Notes: a model not told the origin generated them from the letters alone. 64,000 nucleotides of DNA from Maritimibacter alkaliphilus HTCC2654 (GCF_000152805.1 NZ_CH902578.1:156674-220673), one strand, 5' to 3'. Positions 53,141 through 62,832 are shown, numbered from the stretch's first letter. Numbers and translations are program-made.

Positions 53141-55284
53141 GCCGCCTTGGCCTCGGTCTCGCGCAGGCGGTCGTACATGGCATCGGGCACGGCGAAGCGG
53201 TCGCCGTATTTGTCGGCGAGTTCTTTGGCCCGCGCCTTGAACCTGTCGATGCCCTCACCCTTGATGAACTGGATCGCGCCGCCCGTATGGTGCGGAAAAC
53301 CGATGGCCATGATCCCGCCGAGGTTCGCCTCGACTTCGGTCATCAGCACGCCTTCGTCGAGGCAGCGCAGGGTTTCGATCGCCTGACGGTAAAGGATGCG
53401 GTCGATGGCGTCCTCGACGGAGATGTCGGCGTTGCCCTTGGCGAACTGGCCCAGACCGTCCCACAACGTGCGGTTGCCCTCACCGTCGTAGTCGTAGAAC
53501 CCGCCGCCGTACTGACGCCCGCCGCGCCCCATTTCGATCATCGGATCGGTGACGGCGGTGGTGGCGGTGTTGTGGTGGCCAAAGTTGCTTTCGACCCCCA
53601 GCCGCTTGTCCAGCGCCTCATGCGTCTTGCGGACTTTCTGGCTGAGGATCAGCGACACCTCGTCGAACACCTGAAGCGGGCCGACCGGCATCCCGGCAAG
53701 CCATGCGGCACGTTCGATGGCGGACGGTTTCATCCCGTCCACGAGGAGCTGGCAGCCCTCGTCCATGAAGGTGCCGAACACGCGGGAAGTGAAGAACCCG
53801 CGGCTGTCGTTCACGACGATGGGCATGTAGCCGATCTGCTGGACGTAGTCATAGGCCTTGCGCAGCGTGTCCTGCGAGGTTTTCTCGCCCATGATAATCT
53901 CGACCACCTTCATCTTGTCGACGGGCGAGAAGAAGTGGAGGCCGATGAACCGCTCGGGCTCGGGGCAGCTTTCTGCGAGGATCGAGATCGGCAGGGTCGA
54001 AGTGTTCGAGCCGTAGATCCCGTCCTCCGACAGCATCGGCCAGGTATCCGCGATCACCTTGTCCTTGAGGTCGATGTCCTCGAACACGGCTTCGATGATG
54101 ATGTCCACGCTGCCGGGGGCGGCGTTTTCCGTCGCGGGTTCGATTTGTGAAAGAAGCGCGTTTTTTGCGTCTTCGTCCATACGCCCGCGTCCGATTGCCT
54201 TGTCGCAGAGCTTTTCGGAGTAGCCCTTGCCCTTTTCGGCATTGGCCATTTCGGTGTCCTTGAGGCGCGTTTTCAGCCCGCGTTTCGCGTGGGCATAGGC
54301 GATGCCGGACCCCATCATGCCCGCGCCCAATACGGCGGCGGATGTCGCTTTCCAACGATCCCCTTCGGGGCGGACCTTGCCCGACTTGATCGCGTTCATA
54401 CCGAAGAAGAAGGTGCTGATCGCCGCTTTGGATTCTTTCGACGCCATCAGCCCGATGAACCGCCGCGTCTCCATCCGAAGCGCCGCGTCGAAGTTCATCT
54501 TCATCGAGGTCACGGCCACGTCGAGGATCTTTTCAGGCGCCGGCAGCAGCCCGCGTGTCTTTTGATACAGCATGGCCGACGCGCCGATCATGGTCTGCCG
54601 GATGCGCGGGTGCAGCGCGTCGCCGCCGGGATAGCGAAAGCCCTTTTGGTCCCACGGCTGCGTATGTGCGTCGGGATTGGCCTTGATCCACGCCTTGGCA
54701 GCCGGGATCAAGTCGTCACGGGTCGCGACGATTTCATCCACCATGCCGATCTTGAGCGCCTCTTGCGGTTTGACCTGACGGCCCTCCAGCAGCAGCGGCA
54801 GAGCGGTTTCCAGCCCCAGCTTGGCGGTCATGCGGACGACGCCGCCCGCGCCGGGCAGGAGGCCAAGGGTCACTTCGGGCAGACCGACGATGGCCTTGGG
54901 GTCGTCCACCACGACGCGGTGATTGCACGACAGGCACAGCTCATACCCGCCGCCAAGCGCGGCCCCGTTGATCGCGGCCACGACCGGGACCGGAAGCTTT
55001 TCAAGCCGCCGATACGTGGCCTTGGAGTTCTCGATCAACTCGAATTCACGCTGGCCCGCTTCCATCGTCGCCAGAATGTCCTTGAGGTCGCCGCCCGCGA
55101 AGAAGGTGGATTTGGCGCTGGCAAAAACCACGCCGGTCAGACCCTCTTCGGCCTCCAGCTTGTCGCAGAGGTCGCGCATCCCCGGCTCGAACCGCGCGTT
55201 CATCGTGTTCGCGCCCTGACCCTGCATGTCCATGGTCACGGTGACGATACCGTCGGCGTCTTTTTCGTAGATGAAATCTTCCAT
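53137..55284 (-). CDS. Bifunctional enoyl-CoA hydratase/3-hydroxyacyl-CoA dehydrogenase
   Basis: A 715-residue FadB/FadJ-type beta-oxidation protein. N-terminal crotonase domain (NGAALGGGYELCLSCNHRV, about residue 105), then the NAD-binding domain opening with AVLGAGMMGSGIAYAHAKRG (about 320) and the hydroxyacyl-CoA dehydrogenase C-terminal domains with HFFSPVDKMKVVEII. I chose MEDFIYEKDA because GAGGGGG lies before it. Works with the thiolase encoded 11 bases upstream. Confidence 0.95.
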   Translation of the reverse strand: MEDFIYEKDADGIVTVTMDMQGQGANTMNARFEPGMRDLCDKLEAEEGLTGVVFASAKSTFFAGGDLKDILATMEAGQREFELIENSKATYRRLEKLPVPVVAAINGAALGGGYELCLSCNHRVVVDDPKAIVGLPEVTLGLLPGAGGVVRMTAKLGLETALPLLLEGRQVKPQEALKIGMVDEIVATRDDLIPAAKAWIKANPDAHTQPWDQKGFRYPGGDALHPRIRQTMIGASAMLYQKTRGLLPAPEKILDVAVTSMKMNFDAALRMETRRFIGLMASKESKAAISTFFFGMNAIKSGKVRPEGDRWKATSAAVLGAGMMGSGIAYAHAKRGLKTRLKDTEMANAEKGKGYSEKLCDKAIGRGRMDEDAKNALLSQIEPATENAAPGSVDIIIEAVFEDIDLKDKVIADTWPMLSEDGIYGSNTSTLPISILAESCPEPERFIGLHFFSPVDKMKVVEIIMGEKTSQDTLRKAYDYVQQIGYMPIVVNDSRGFFTSRVFGTFMDEGCQLLVDGMKPSAIERAAWLAGMPVGPLQVFDEVSLILSQKVRKTHEALDKRLGVESNFGHHNTATTAVTDPMIEMGRGGRQYGGGFYDYDGEGNRTLWDGLGQFAKGNADISVEDAIDRILYRQAIETLRCLDEGVLMTEVEANLGGIMAIGFPHHTGGAIQFIKGEGIDRFKARAKELADKYGDRFAVPDAMYDRLRETEAKAA

Positions 55285-55295
55285 GTCTTTCCCCC

Positions 55296-56504
55296 TCAGA
55301 GCCGTTCGATGATGGACGCGATGCCCATGCCGCCGCCCACGCACATGGTGATGAGCGCGCGCTTCAGGTTCCGCCGTTCCAGCTCGTCCAGCATGGTCGA
55401 GACCAGACAGCCGCCGGTCGCGCCAAGCGGGTGACCCATGGCGATGGCACCGCCCACGACGTTCAGCTTTTCGTCCGGCACATCGAGGTCGCGTTGCAGG
55501 CGCAGGGCGACCGAGGCGAAGGCTTCGTTGATCTCGACAAGGTCGATGTCGTCCATTGTCAGCCCCGCCTTGGCGAGCGCCTTTTTCGACGCGGGGCCGG
55601 GGCCGGTCAGCATGATCGTCGGGTCGGTGGCGGTGAGGGCGATGGCCAGCACGCGGCCGCGCGGGTCCAGCCCGATGTCCTTGCCGATCTTCTCGTTCCC
55701 GACCATGACGAGCGAGGCCCCGTCCACGATGCCCGACGAGTTGCCGGGGGTGTGGACGTGGTTGATACGCTCGACCTCGGGGTATTTCGACAGCGCCACG
55801 GCGTCGAAGCCCATCTTGCCCGGCCCCTCGAACGAGGCGCGCAGGCTGCCCAGCTTCTGCATGTCGGTGTCGGGTTTGATGAAATCGTCCTTTTCAAGCA
55901 CGATCAGCCCGTTCTCGTCGCGCACCGGCACGACCGAGCGGTCGAACCAGCCGCTGTCGCGGGCGTGCGCCGCGCGCTTCTGGCTTTCCAGCGCGAAGGC
56001 GTCCACGTCGTCGCGGCTCCACCCTTCGATGGTGGCGATCAGGTCGGCCCCGATGCCCTGCGGCACGAACCCGGTGTCGAGCGCGGTTTCGGGGTCTTCG
56101 GCAAACGGGCCGCCGTCTGCCCCCATCGGCACGCGGGACATCGATTCGAACCCGCCCGCGCAGACCAGGTCTTCCCAGCCCGAAGCGACTTTCGCCGCCG
56201 CCGTGTTGAACGTGTCCAAACCGCTCGCACAGAAACGGTTGAGCTGCGCGCCCGGAACTTTCTCGTCCCAGCCCGCCTTTTGCAGCGCGATCTTGGGCAG
56301 CACCGCGCCCTGTTCCATGACCGGGGCCACGCAGCCCAGCATCACGTCGTCCACCAGCCCGGTGTCGAAGTCGTGGCGCGCCGTCATCTCGTTCAGAAGC
56401 GTGGTGACGAGGTGAATGGGCTTCACCTCATGCAAAGTGCCGTCCGCCTTGCCCTTGGAGCGCGGCGTGCGAATCGCATCGTAGATATAGGCCGTTTCAG
56501 CCAT
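55296..56504 (-). CDS. Acetyl-CoA C-acetyltransferase (thiolase)
   Basis: Degradative-type thiolase of 402 residues. Nucleophile Cys in [12 protein letters not shown] (about 90), [11 protein letters not shown] (about 355) and the second catalytic Cys in TMCVGGGMG near the end. Cleaves 3-ketoacyl-CoA from the neighbouring bifunctional enzyme. GGGAGGAGA precedes the start. It follows the TetR gene by 29 bases. Confidence 0.95.
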   Translation of the reverse strand: MAETAYIYDAIRTPRSKGKADGTLHEVKPIHLVTTLLNEMTARHDFDTGLVDDVMLGCVAPVMEQGAVLPKIALQKAGWDEKVPGAQLNRFCASGLDTFNTAAAKVASGWEDLVCAGGFESMSRVPMGADGGPFAEDPETALDTGFVPQGIGADLIATIEGWSRDDVDAFALESQKRAAHARDSGWFDRSVVPVRDENGLIVLEKDDFIKPDTDMQKLGSLRASFEGPGKMGFDAVALSKYPEVERINHVHTPGNSSGIVDGASLVMVGNEKIGKDIGLDPRGRVLAIALTATDPTIMLTGPGPASKKALAKAGLTMDDIDLVEINEAFASVALRLQRDLDVPDEKLNVVGGAIAMGHPLGATGGCLVSTMLDELERRNLKRALITMCVGGGMGIASIIERL

Positions 56505-56533
56505 AGGTCTCTCCTCCCAGTATCCCGCCCGGT

Positions 56534-57154
56534 TCAGGCCGCGTCGAACACGGCCAGTCGGGGCAGGGGGTCCAGTTCCGTTTGAGTGATGTCTCTTGCT
56601 TCGGCCCGGTCAATACCGACGCCACGTAGAATGACCTCGGCCGTGTCGGAACCGGCCTGTCGCCAGGTCCGCCGCCCGTCGAGGACAAGGCTCATCGCGC
56701 CGAATGTCGCGCCCCCCGCCGTGGCGGTGATCGAGGCGACCTGATCGCGGTGAAAGGTGAATCGGCCCGAAATCAGGCCGCGCCGCAACTCTTCGGCGGG
56801 CATTTCGGCCCAGAAGCTGCCAAGGCTCGGCTCCATCATCGCGTAGCGCGCGATGAAGCGGCCCCAATGCGGGTCGTCGTGGACCCGCCGCACGCAAAGG
56901 CGAATCGAGGCCGACACTTTCTCGGCCGGGTCGTCCATGTGGTCTGTCGCGGCCTTGATCGAGTCGCGGAATTCGGCGGCCACGGTTTCACACACCGATG
57001 TGAACAGGCTCTGCGGGTCATCGAGGTTATTGTAGATCGTACCGCGCGACAGACCTGCTTCGCGGGCCAGATCGCTCACGGCCACGGTGGTCCCGCCTTC
57101 CACGGCGAAGATCCGCATGGCGGCCTGATGAATGCGCAGCGTGGCGGTGTTCAT
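56534..57154 (-). CDS. TetR-family transcriptional regulator
   Basis: A 206-residue repressor starting [20 protein letters not shown]. The helix-turn-helix [28 protein letters not shown] (about 24-51) is standard; the ligand domain is divergent. It heads the minus-strand acyl-CoA operon and diverges from livH, so it probably controls both through the palindrome in between, with an acyl-CoA as likely ligand (inference). Confidence 0.92.
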   Translation of the reverse strand: MNTATLRIHQAAMRIFAVEGGTTVAVSDLAREAGLSRGTIYNNLDDPQSLFTSVCETVAAEFRDSIKAATDHMDDPAEKVSASIRLCVRRVHDDPHWGRFIARYAMMEPSLGSFWAEMPAEELRRGLISGRFTFHRDQVASITATAGGATFGAMSLVLDGRRTWRQAGSDTAEVILRGVGIDRAEARDITQTELDPLPRLAVFDAA

Positions 57155-57181
57155 TTTTCCGGCGGTCCCTCGAAAAACGTT

Positions 57182-57221
57182 GTTGACTGAAATTGAACAC
57201 GAGTGTTTAAATCGTGTCAAC
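57182..57221. promoter_or_regulatory. Nested palindrome, probable TetR operator
   Basis: Outer arms GTTGAC (57182-57187) and GTCAAC (57216-57221) and inner AACAC-GA-GTGTT (57196-57207) share exactly one centre (57201/57202), giving 40 bp of two-tier symmetry in the tetR/liv divergent region. Confidence 0.65.
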
Positions 57222-57251
57222 AGCGTTCATTGCCGATGGGAGGAGACGGCC

Positions 57252-57296
57252 ATGAAGGACTGCATGAGGGGCGCGATTGCGTCCGGGCTTCGCTGA
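57252..57296 (+). CDS. 14-codon mini-ORF coupled to livH
   Basis: Encodes MKDCMRGAIASGLR, preceded by GGGAGGA at 8 bases spacing, the only good ribosome site before livH. Its TGA shares an A with the livH ATG (TGATG), so livH translation would depend on re-initiation after this mini-ORF. No amino-acid run suggests attenuation. Confidence 0.5.
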   Translation: MKDCMRGAIASGLR

Positions 57297-58171
57297 TGGA
57301 GCTTTTGCAGCTTATTATCGGAGGGTTGGCAAACGGCTGTATCTACGGCCTCGTCGCCCTCGGTTTCGTGCTCATCTACAAGGCCAGCGAAGGCGTGAAC
57401 TTCGCCCAAGGCGACATGATGATGCTGGGCGCCTTCGTGGCGCTGGGGTTTGGCAATTCGGATCAGATGGGGCTGCCCTTCGGGGTCGCCATGATCCTGG
57501 CCATGGTCGTCATGTTCGGCGTCGGCTACGGGGTCGAGCGGGTGGTGGTGCGGCGCATCTTCGGGCAGCCGCAATTCGCGCTCGTCATCCTGACCATCGC
57601 CATGGGCTTCGTGTTCCGCTTCGTCGCCGGGTCGATCTGGGGGTATTCACCGCTGGTGTTGGAAACACCCTTCGCGGGGCGCAACCTTTACCCCGGCGGG
57701 ATCGTCGTGGGCCTTGCCGACCTCGTGACCATCGGCGTGACCATCGCGCTGACGCTCGCGCTCTGGGCGTTCTTCGCGTTCACCAAGATCGGGTTGGCGG
57801 CCCAAGCGGCGAGCCAGAACCAGATGGCGGCCTATATCGTCGGCGTGCCGGTGATGCGGGTGAACAGCCTGATCTGGGGTCTGTCGGGGGTCGTCGCGAC
57901 CGTGGCGGGCGTGCTTTACGCCACCAAGGGCGCGATCGACCCGAACATCGGGCTTTTGGGCATCAAAGCTTTCGCGGCGGCGGTCATCGGCGGCCTCGGC
58001 TCATTGCCCGGCGCGCTTCTGGGCGGTCTCATCATCGGGGTCGTCGAACCCATCGCGGGCCGCTATGCGCCCGGTGAACTGGCCAAGATGTCGCCCTACA
58101 TCATCATGCTCGTCGTGCTGGTCACGCGCCCCGGCGGGCTGTTCGCGCAGATCCAGATGAAGAAGGTCTGA
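57296..58171 (+). CDS. livH: Branched-chain-type ABC transporter permease LivH
   Basis: Membrane permease of the LivH type (291 residues, about eight helices), starting MELLQLIIGGLANGCIYGL, the usual opening. VAVIGG-like FAAAVIGGLGSLPGALLGGL (about 235) is the conserved EAA-type segment. Named by family; the substrate may be an organic acid rather than an amino acid given the acyl-CoA ligase in the operon. Confidence 0.92.
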   Translation: MELLQLIIGGLANGCIYGLVALGFVLIYKASEGVNFAQGDMMMLGAFVALGFGNSDQMGLPFGVAMILAMVVMFGVGYGVERVVVRRIFGQPQFALVILTIAMGFVFRFVAGSIWGYSPLVLETPFAGRNLYPGGIVVGLADLVTIGVTIALTLALWAFFAFTKIGLAAQAASQNQMAAYIVGVPVMRVNSLIWGLSGVVATVAGVLYATKGAIDPNIGLLGIKAFAAAVIGGLGSLPGALLGGLIIGVVEPIAGRYAPGELAKMSPYIIMLVVLVTRPGGLFAQIQMKKV

Positions 58172-58174
58172 TCC

Positions 58175-59272
58175 ATGCGCATCGTGTTCAAGAAAAGCTA
58201 CGACCGCGACATCGACCTGCACGAACATGGCTGGAGCCGCGCCAAGATCGCGGTTCTGGCGGGGATCATGATCGTGCTGCCGTTCCTCGTGGGCGAATAC
58301 TACCTCGCCGAAGCGACCAACACCCTGATCTGGGCGCTGGCGGGCATGGGCCTGATGGTCGCCGTGGGACATACCGGACAGGTGAGCCTCGGCCACGCCG
58401 CGTTCCTTGCCATCGGGGCCTATGCCGACTCGGCGCTGATGAACGCGGGCCTGCCGTTTCTGCTGAGTTTCCCGATTGCGGGCCTTATCACCGGTATCTT
58501 CGGTGCGATCATCGCCATTCCGGCGGTGCGCATGTCGGGCATCTATCTTGCCATCGCCACGCTCGCGGTTTTCGTGATCGTCGAAGAGATGGTCATCATG
58601 CTGGAGCCGATCACCGGCGGCGTCGGCGGGATCATGGCGCCCTCCATCCAGATTTTCGGGATCAGTTTTGACCGCTACGGCGCGCTTCAGAACTTCTACT
58701 GGTTGATCCTCGGTGTCGTCGCGCTGGTCGCTTGGGGGTATGCGAACCTCATGCGCAGCCCGACCGGCCGATCCTTCCTTGCCGTGAGGGACAGCGAAGT
58801 CAGCGCGCGGGCGCTGGGGATCAACGTCACGCGGACCAAGTCGCTGGCCTTCGGCCTGTCGACCGGCGTGACGGGTTTGGCGGGTGCGCTGATGGGGCAC
58901 TACATCGGGTTCTATAACTACGAGCTTTTCTCGATCTTCATCTCGATCAACCTGCTGCTCGTCGTGACCATCGGGGGGCTCGGCTTCATCCAGGGGGCGT
59001 TCCTGGGCGCGATCCTCATCACCGCCGTCCCACAGGCCATCGCCATCGCGCGCGACGGGTTGAACGCGAATTTCGGCATCGACCTCGGGTCGGTTCCCGG
59101 CCTCGACACGATGATCTTCGCGGTGATCCTGATCCTGTTCATCATCTTCGAGCCGACCGGGCTTTATGGCCGCTGGCTCAAGATCCGGGTCTGGTTCGAG
59201 ATTTTCCCACTCGCCCGGCGCGACATGTTCCGCCGCCAGAAGAGCTATCTGAAAACGGAGCGGATGAAATGA
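58175..59272 (+). CDS. livM: Branched-chain-type ABC transporter permease LivM
   Basis: Second permease of the transporter (365 residues, about nine helices). GHTGQVSLGHAAFLAIGAY (about 65) and GGLGFIQGAFLGAILIT (about 265) are family signatures. It starts 3 bases after livH and overlaps livG by 4 bases (ATGA). Confidence 0.93.
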   Translation: MRIVFKKSYDRDIDLHEHGWSRAKIAVLAGIMIVLPFLVGEYYLAEATNTLIWALAGMGLMVAVGHTGQVSLGHAAFLAIGAYADSALMNAGLPFLLSFPIAGLITGIFGAIIAIPAVRMSGIYLAIATLAVFVIVEEMVIMLEPITGGVGGIMAPSIQIFGISFDRYGALQNFYWLILGVVALVAWGYANLMRSPTGRSFLAVRDSEVSARALGINVTRTKSLAFGLSTGVTGLAGALMGHYIGFYNYELFSIFISINLLLVVTIGGLGFIQGAFLGAILITAVPQAIAIARDGLNANFGIDLGSVPGLDTMIFAVILILFIIFEPTGLYGRWLKIRVWFEIFPLARRDMFRRQKSYLKTERMK

Positions 59273-60045
59273 GCCTGCTCGACGTCAACGATCTGGCCGT
59301 TCACTTCGGCGGTGTGAAGGCGGTGGACGGCGTGTCCTTTTCGGTCGATCCCGGCGAGGTCTTCGCGATCATCGGCCCGAACGGGGCAGGGAAGTCCACG
59401 ATCTTCAACCTGATCTCGCGCATCTACGAACCCACGCGCGGCACTATCCGCTTCGACGGGCAGGACATCACCGGGCTCAAGGCGCATGATATCGCGCAGC
59501 TTGGCATCGCGCGCACGTTCCAGAACATCGAGTTGTTCGATCACTCGACGGTGCTGGCGAACCTGCTCATGGGCCGGCACACGCACAAGTCGACCAACTT
59601 CGTGCAGGACATCCTGTTTCTGCCCAAGGTCCGGCGCGAGGAGCGTGAGCATCGTCACCGGGTCGAGGAGGTGATCGAGTTTCTCGAACTCGAAGCCTAC
59701 CGGAACAAGATGATCGCAGGTCTTCCTTACGGCGTGCGCAAGGTGGTCGAGATCGGGCGCGCACTGGCCTTGGGGCCGAAGCTGATCCTGCTGGATGAGC
59801 CTGCAAGCGGATTGTCGGTCGAGGAAACGCAGGACGTGGCATATTGGATCGAGGACATGCGCCGGGACATGGGGCTGACGGTTCTGATGGTCGAGCACGA
59901 CATGAGCCTCGTCAATCAGGTGTCCGACCGGGTGCTGGCCGTGGCCAACGGCAAACCATTGGCGATGGGCACGCCGCAGGAGGTGCAGGCGCACCCGGAC
60001 GTGCAGGCGGCCTATCTGGGAACCGCTGTGGGGGATGCGGCATGA
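59269..60045 (+). CDS. livG: Branched-chain-type ABC transporter ATPase LivG
   Basis: A 258-residue ATPase. Walker A GPNGAGKST (about 37), Walker B LILLDEPASGL, and EHDMS switch. The ABC signature reads LPYGVRK rather than LSGGQ-like LSYGQQ, a variant within the LivG group. It ends in GDAA, encoded by the first copy of a 17-bp repeat that duplicates the livG/livF junction. Confidence 0.94.
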   Translation: MSLLDVNDLAVHFGGVKAVDGVSFSVDPGEVFAIIGPNGAGKSTIFNLISRIYEPTRGTIRFDGQDITGLKAHDIAQLGIARTFQNIELFDHSTVLANLLMGRHTHKSTNFVQDILFLPKVRREEREHRHRVEEVIEFLELEAYRNKMIAGLPYGVRKVVEIGRALALGPKLILLDEPASGLSVEETQDVAYWIEDMRRDMGLTVLMVEHDMSLVNQVSDRVLAVANGKPLAMGTPQEVQAHPDVQAAYLGTAVGDAA

Positions 60046-60046
60046 C
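60030..60046 (+). repeat. 17-bp direct repeat, left copy
   Basis: GGGGGATGCGGCATGAC, identical to 60245-60261. It contains the livG stop and a vestigial ATGA start. Confidence 0.9.
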
Positions 60047-60244
60047 GGGTATCCAGTTCGATAAGGGACGCGCCCGACCCGTGGGTGGGCGCTTTGCCCC
60101 GATTGTGGTCGGCGCTTTATCTCAAAAGCTCCTGACGATGGTTGTGCGGCATCCAACTTTGCCATGCGCCCGCCCGGGGGGCGGGTCGGGCGCGGCCCGG
60201 GCTGGTCGCCCGGGCCAGCAAACGGTGCGGATCGCGCCCAATAA
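60047..60244 (+). repeat. Intergenic repeat element, copy B, inserted between livG and livF
   Basis: 198 bases between perfect 17-bp direct repeats. It shares the blocks GGGTGGGCGC (60083-60092), GTGGTCG (60105-60111), TTTATCTCAA (60116-60125), GCGCCCG (60166-60172) and GCCCGGGC (60195-60202) with copy A at 33871-34030, collinear with a single one-base shift. A 72-codon frame runs from the vestigial ATG at 60042 to the TGA at 60258-60260, overlapping both neighbours as ATGA, so ribosome coupling across the insert is kept. Confidence 0.75.
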
Positions 60245-60261
60245 GGGGGATGCGGCATGAC
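60245..60261 (+). repeat. 17-bp direct repeat, right copy
   Basis: GGGGGATGCGGCATGAC, identical to 60030-60046. It contains the functional livF start ATG at 60257. Confidence 0.9.
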
Positions 60262-61018
60262 CGTCCTGTCCGTCCGCAACCTCGAGACCTTCTACGGCGC
60301 GATCATGGCCCTGCGCGGGGTCTCCATCGACGTCGAGCAGGGCGAGATCGTCACCATCCTCGGCGCCAACGGAGCCGGGAAAACCACGCTGATGAAGACC
60401 ATCGCGGGTCTGATGGACCCCGAAAAAGGTCAGATCACCTTCATGGGCGACGCCATCGCCGGGCTCGACCCCGACCGCGTGGTGTCCAAGGGCATCAGCC
60501 TCGTCCCCGAGGGGCGCGAGGTGTTCCCCTATCTCTCCATCGAAGAGAACTTGAAACTCGGCGCGTTCACCCGCCGGGGCGACCTGTCGAACGATCTCGA
60601 CCTCGTCTACACCTATTTCCCAATCCTCAAAGAGCGCAGGCGTCAAGCCGCGGGGTTCCTGTCGGGCGGGCAGCAACAGATGCTCGCCATCGGGCGGGGC
60701 CTGATGGCCGAACCCAAGCTCATGATGCTGGACGAGCCGTCGCTTGGCCTCTCGCCGCTTCTGACGCAGGAGATTTTCGGGATCATCGCGCGGCTCAATG
60801 CCGAGGAGGGCGTGACCATGCTCCTCGTCGAACAGAACGCGCATATCGCACTGGAAACCGCGCATCGGGGCTATGTCCTGGAGATGGGTCGGATCGTGAT
60901 GACCGGGCCGTGCGAACAGCTCAAGGCCTCGGACGACATTCAGGAATTCTACCTCGGGCGCACCGAGGAAACCGAGCGCGGGCAGAAACGCTGGAAGAGG
61001 CGCAAGACATGGAGATGA
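60257..61018 (+). CDS. livF: Branched-chain-type ABC transporter ATPase LivF
   Basis: A 253-residue ATPase. Walker A GANGAGKTT (about 36), signature LSGGQQQML (about 136), Walker B LMMLDEPSLGLSP and EQNA switch. Pairs with LivG. Ends 10 bases inside the acyl-CoA ligase gene. Confidence 0.95.
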   Translation: MTVLSVRNLETFYGAIMALRGVSIDVEQGEIVTILGANGAGKTTLMKTIAGLMDPEKGQITFMGDAIAGLDPDRVVSKGISLVPEGREVFPYLSIEENLKLGAFTRRGDLSNDLDLVYTYFPILKERRRQAAGFLSGGQQQMLAIGRGLMAEPKLMMLDEPSLGLSPLLTQEIFGIIARLNAEEGVTMLLVEQNAHIALETAHRGYVLEMGRIVMTGPCEQLKASDDIQEFYLGRTEETERGQKRWKRRKTWR

Positions 61019-62832
61019 GCCGGATCAAGACGGGCGACCCCATCGCATTCGAGGGCTTCGACACCATCGTCAAGCTCTGGGCGGACCGCTGCGCGAAGTA
61101 TGGCGACCGGACCTGCCACCGCGAGAAAGAACTGGGCATCTGGAAAAGCTATTCGTGGCGCGACTATTACGAGACCACGAAGAAGATCGGCCTCGCGCTG
61201 ATGGACCTTGGCGTGCAGAAGGGCGAGCCGGTGCTGATCTTGGCTGAGGACCGGCGCGAATGGATTTACTGCGACCTTGCGGCGGCTTCGATCGGCGCGA
61301 TCCCGGCGGGCGTCTACACCACCGACAGCGCGGGCCAGCTTGCCTATCTCGCCAATGACAGCGGGGCGCGGGTGCTGTTTGTCGAGAACGACGAGCAACT
61401 CGACAAATGGCTTCAGGCGCGCGGCGACATGCCGGGGATCGAGCATGTCATCGTGTTCGACCGCGAGGGGCTTGCGACGTTCCGAAACGACAAGGTCATG
61501 TTCCTCGACGAATTGATCGAGATGGGGGGCAAGGCCGCCGACCCGAACCGGTTCGAGACGGCACTCGACGCGGTGAAGCCCGAAGACCCCCGGATGCTGA
61601 TCTATACCTCGGGCACCACCGGGCCGCCCAAGGGCGCGATCTTGACGCATCGCAACATGGTCTATCAGCTTGTGGCGGGCGAGCAGATGCTCGACTTTCA
61701 CGAGACCGACAATCAGCTTTGCTTCCTGCCGCTCTGTCACGTGCTCGAACGGCTCGTCTCGGTCGACGCGCCCATCGCCAACGGCTGCACGGTGAATTTC
61801 GCGGAAAGCCCGGAAACCGTGTTCGAGAACTTGCAGGAGGTCGCGCCAGACACTTTCGCGGGCGTGCCGCGCATCTGGGAAAAGATCTATTCCCGCGTGA
61901 CCATCATGCGCTCGGAAGCCGGACCCATAGGCGCACGCGCCTTCGACGCCGCGATGGCCATCGGGCACCGCTATTCGAAGGCGGACAAGCCCGGTGTCGG
62001 GCTGAAAGTGGCGCATTGGCTGGCACAGGTCACTGTGCTCAGGAACCTGCGCCGGATGTTGGGGCTGGGCAACGCCCGGCGCGTGACCTCGGGTGCTGCG
62101 CCCATTTCGCCCGATCTGATCGACTGGTTCTGGGCGCTGGGCGTGCCGCTGGTCGAAGGCTTCGGCATGACCGAGACGGGGGGCGTCGCGACCGTGAACA
62201 CGGTGGACGACAACACCATCGGCACGGTGGGCAAACCGCTCCCCGGTGTCGAGCTTCGCTTGGCCGACACGGGCGAATTGCTGGTGGGTGGGCCGTGCGT
62301 GTTCGGGGGCTACTGGAAGAAGCCGGAAAAGACCGCCGAGACCATCGACGATGACGGCTGGCTGCATACGGGCGACATCGGGCGGATTGGCAATGACGTC
62401 ACGCTCACCATCACGGGCCGGATGAAGGACATCATCATCACGGCGGGGGGCAAGAACATCACGCCCGCTGAGATCGAGTCGAAGCTGAAGTTCAGCCCCT
62501 ACATTTCGGACGCCGTGGTGATCGGGGATCGGCGCAAATACCTGACCTGCCTCATCATGATCGATCAGGAGAATGTCGAGAAATTCGCGCAGGACCGCCA
62601 GATCCCGTTCTCGGACTTCGCCTCGCTCACCCGCGCGCAGGAGGTGCGCGATCTGATCGGGCAGGTGGTGGCGGACACCAACAAGCAGTTCGCACAGGTC
62701 GAACAAATCAAGGATTTCCGACTGATCGACATCCTTCTGACGGCGGAGGACGAGGAATTGACGCCGACGATGAAGCTCAAGCGGAATTTCGTCAACGAAC
62801 GCCACGCGGCGCTCATTGACCAGATGTACTGA
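61009..62832 (+). CDS. Long-chain-type acyl-CoA synthetase (AMP-dependent ligase)
   Basis: A 607-residue ANL-superfamily ligase. AMP motif IYTSGTTGPPKGAILTH (about 197), FGMTETGG (about 385), TGDIGRIG and GRMKDIIITAGGKNI (about 465), matching FAA1-type long-chain ligases. It would activate a carboxylate taken up by the Liv-type system. AAGAGG stands 8 bases before the first ATG; a second ATG two codons on would give an ATGA overlap with livF. Confidence 0.93.
   Translation: MEMSRIKTGDPIAFEGFDTIVKLWADRCAKYGDRTCHREKELGIWKSYSWRDYYETTKKIGLALMDLGVQKGEPVLILAEDRREWIYCDLAAASIGAIPAGVYTTDSAGQLAYLANDSGARVLFVENDEQLDKWLQARGDMPGIEHVIVFDREGLATFRNDKVMFLDELIEMGGKAADPNRFETALDAVKPEDPRMLIYTSGTTGPPKGAILTHRNMVYQLVAGEQMLDFHETDNQLCFLPLCHVLERLVSVDAPIANGCTVNFAESPETVFENLQEVAPDTFAGVPRIWEKIYSRVTIMRSEAGPIGARAFDAAMAIGHRYSKADKPGVGLKVAHWLAQVTVLRNLRRMLGLGNARRVTSGAAPISPDLIDWFWALGVPLVEGFGMTETGGVATVNTVDDNTIGTVGKPLPGVELRLADTGELLVGGPCVFGGYWKKPEKTAETIDDDGWLHTGDIGRIGNDVTLTITGRMKDIIITAGGKNITPAEIESKLKFSPYISDAVVIGDRRKYLTCLIMIDQENVEKFAQDRQIPFSDFASLTRAQEVRDLIGQVVADTNKQFAQVEQIKDFRLIDILLTAEDEELTPTMKLKRNFVNERHAALIDQMY

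Noticed and set aside
60142-61008. Long N-terminal extension of the acyl-CoA ligase frame
   Set aside because: It overlaps livF in another frame, is Arg-rich, and the family starts near MEMSRIKTGD with a ribosome site.
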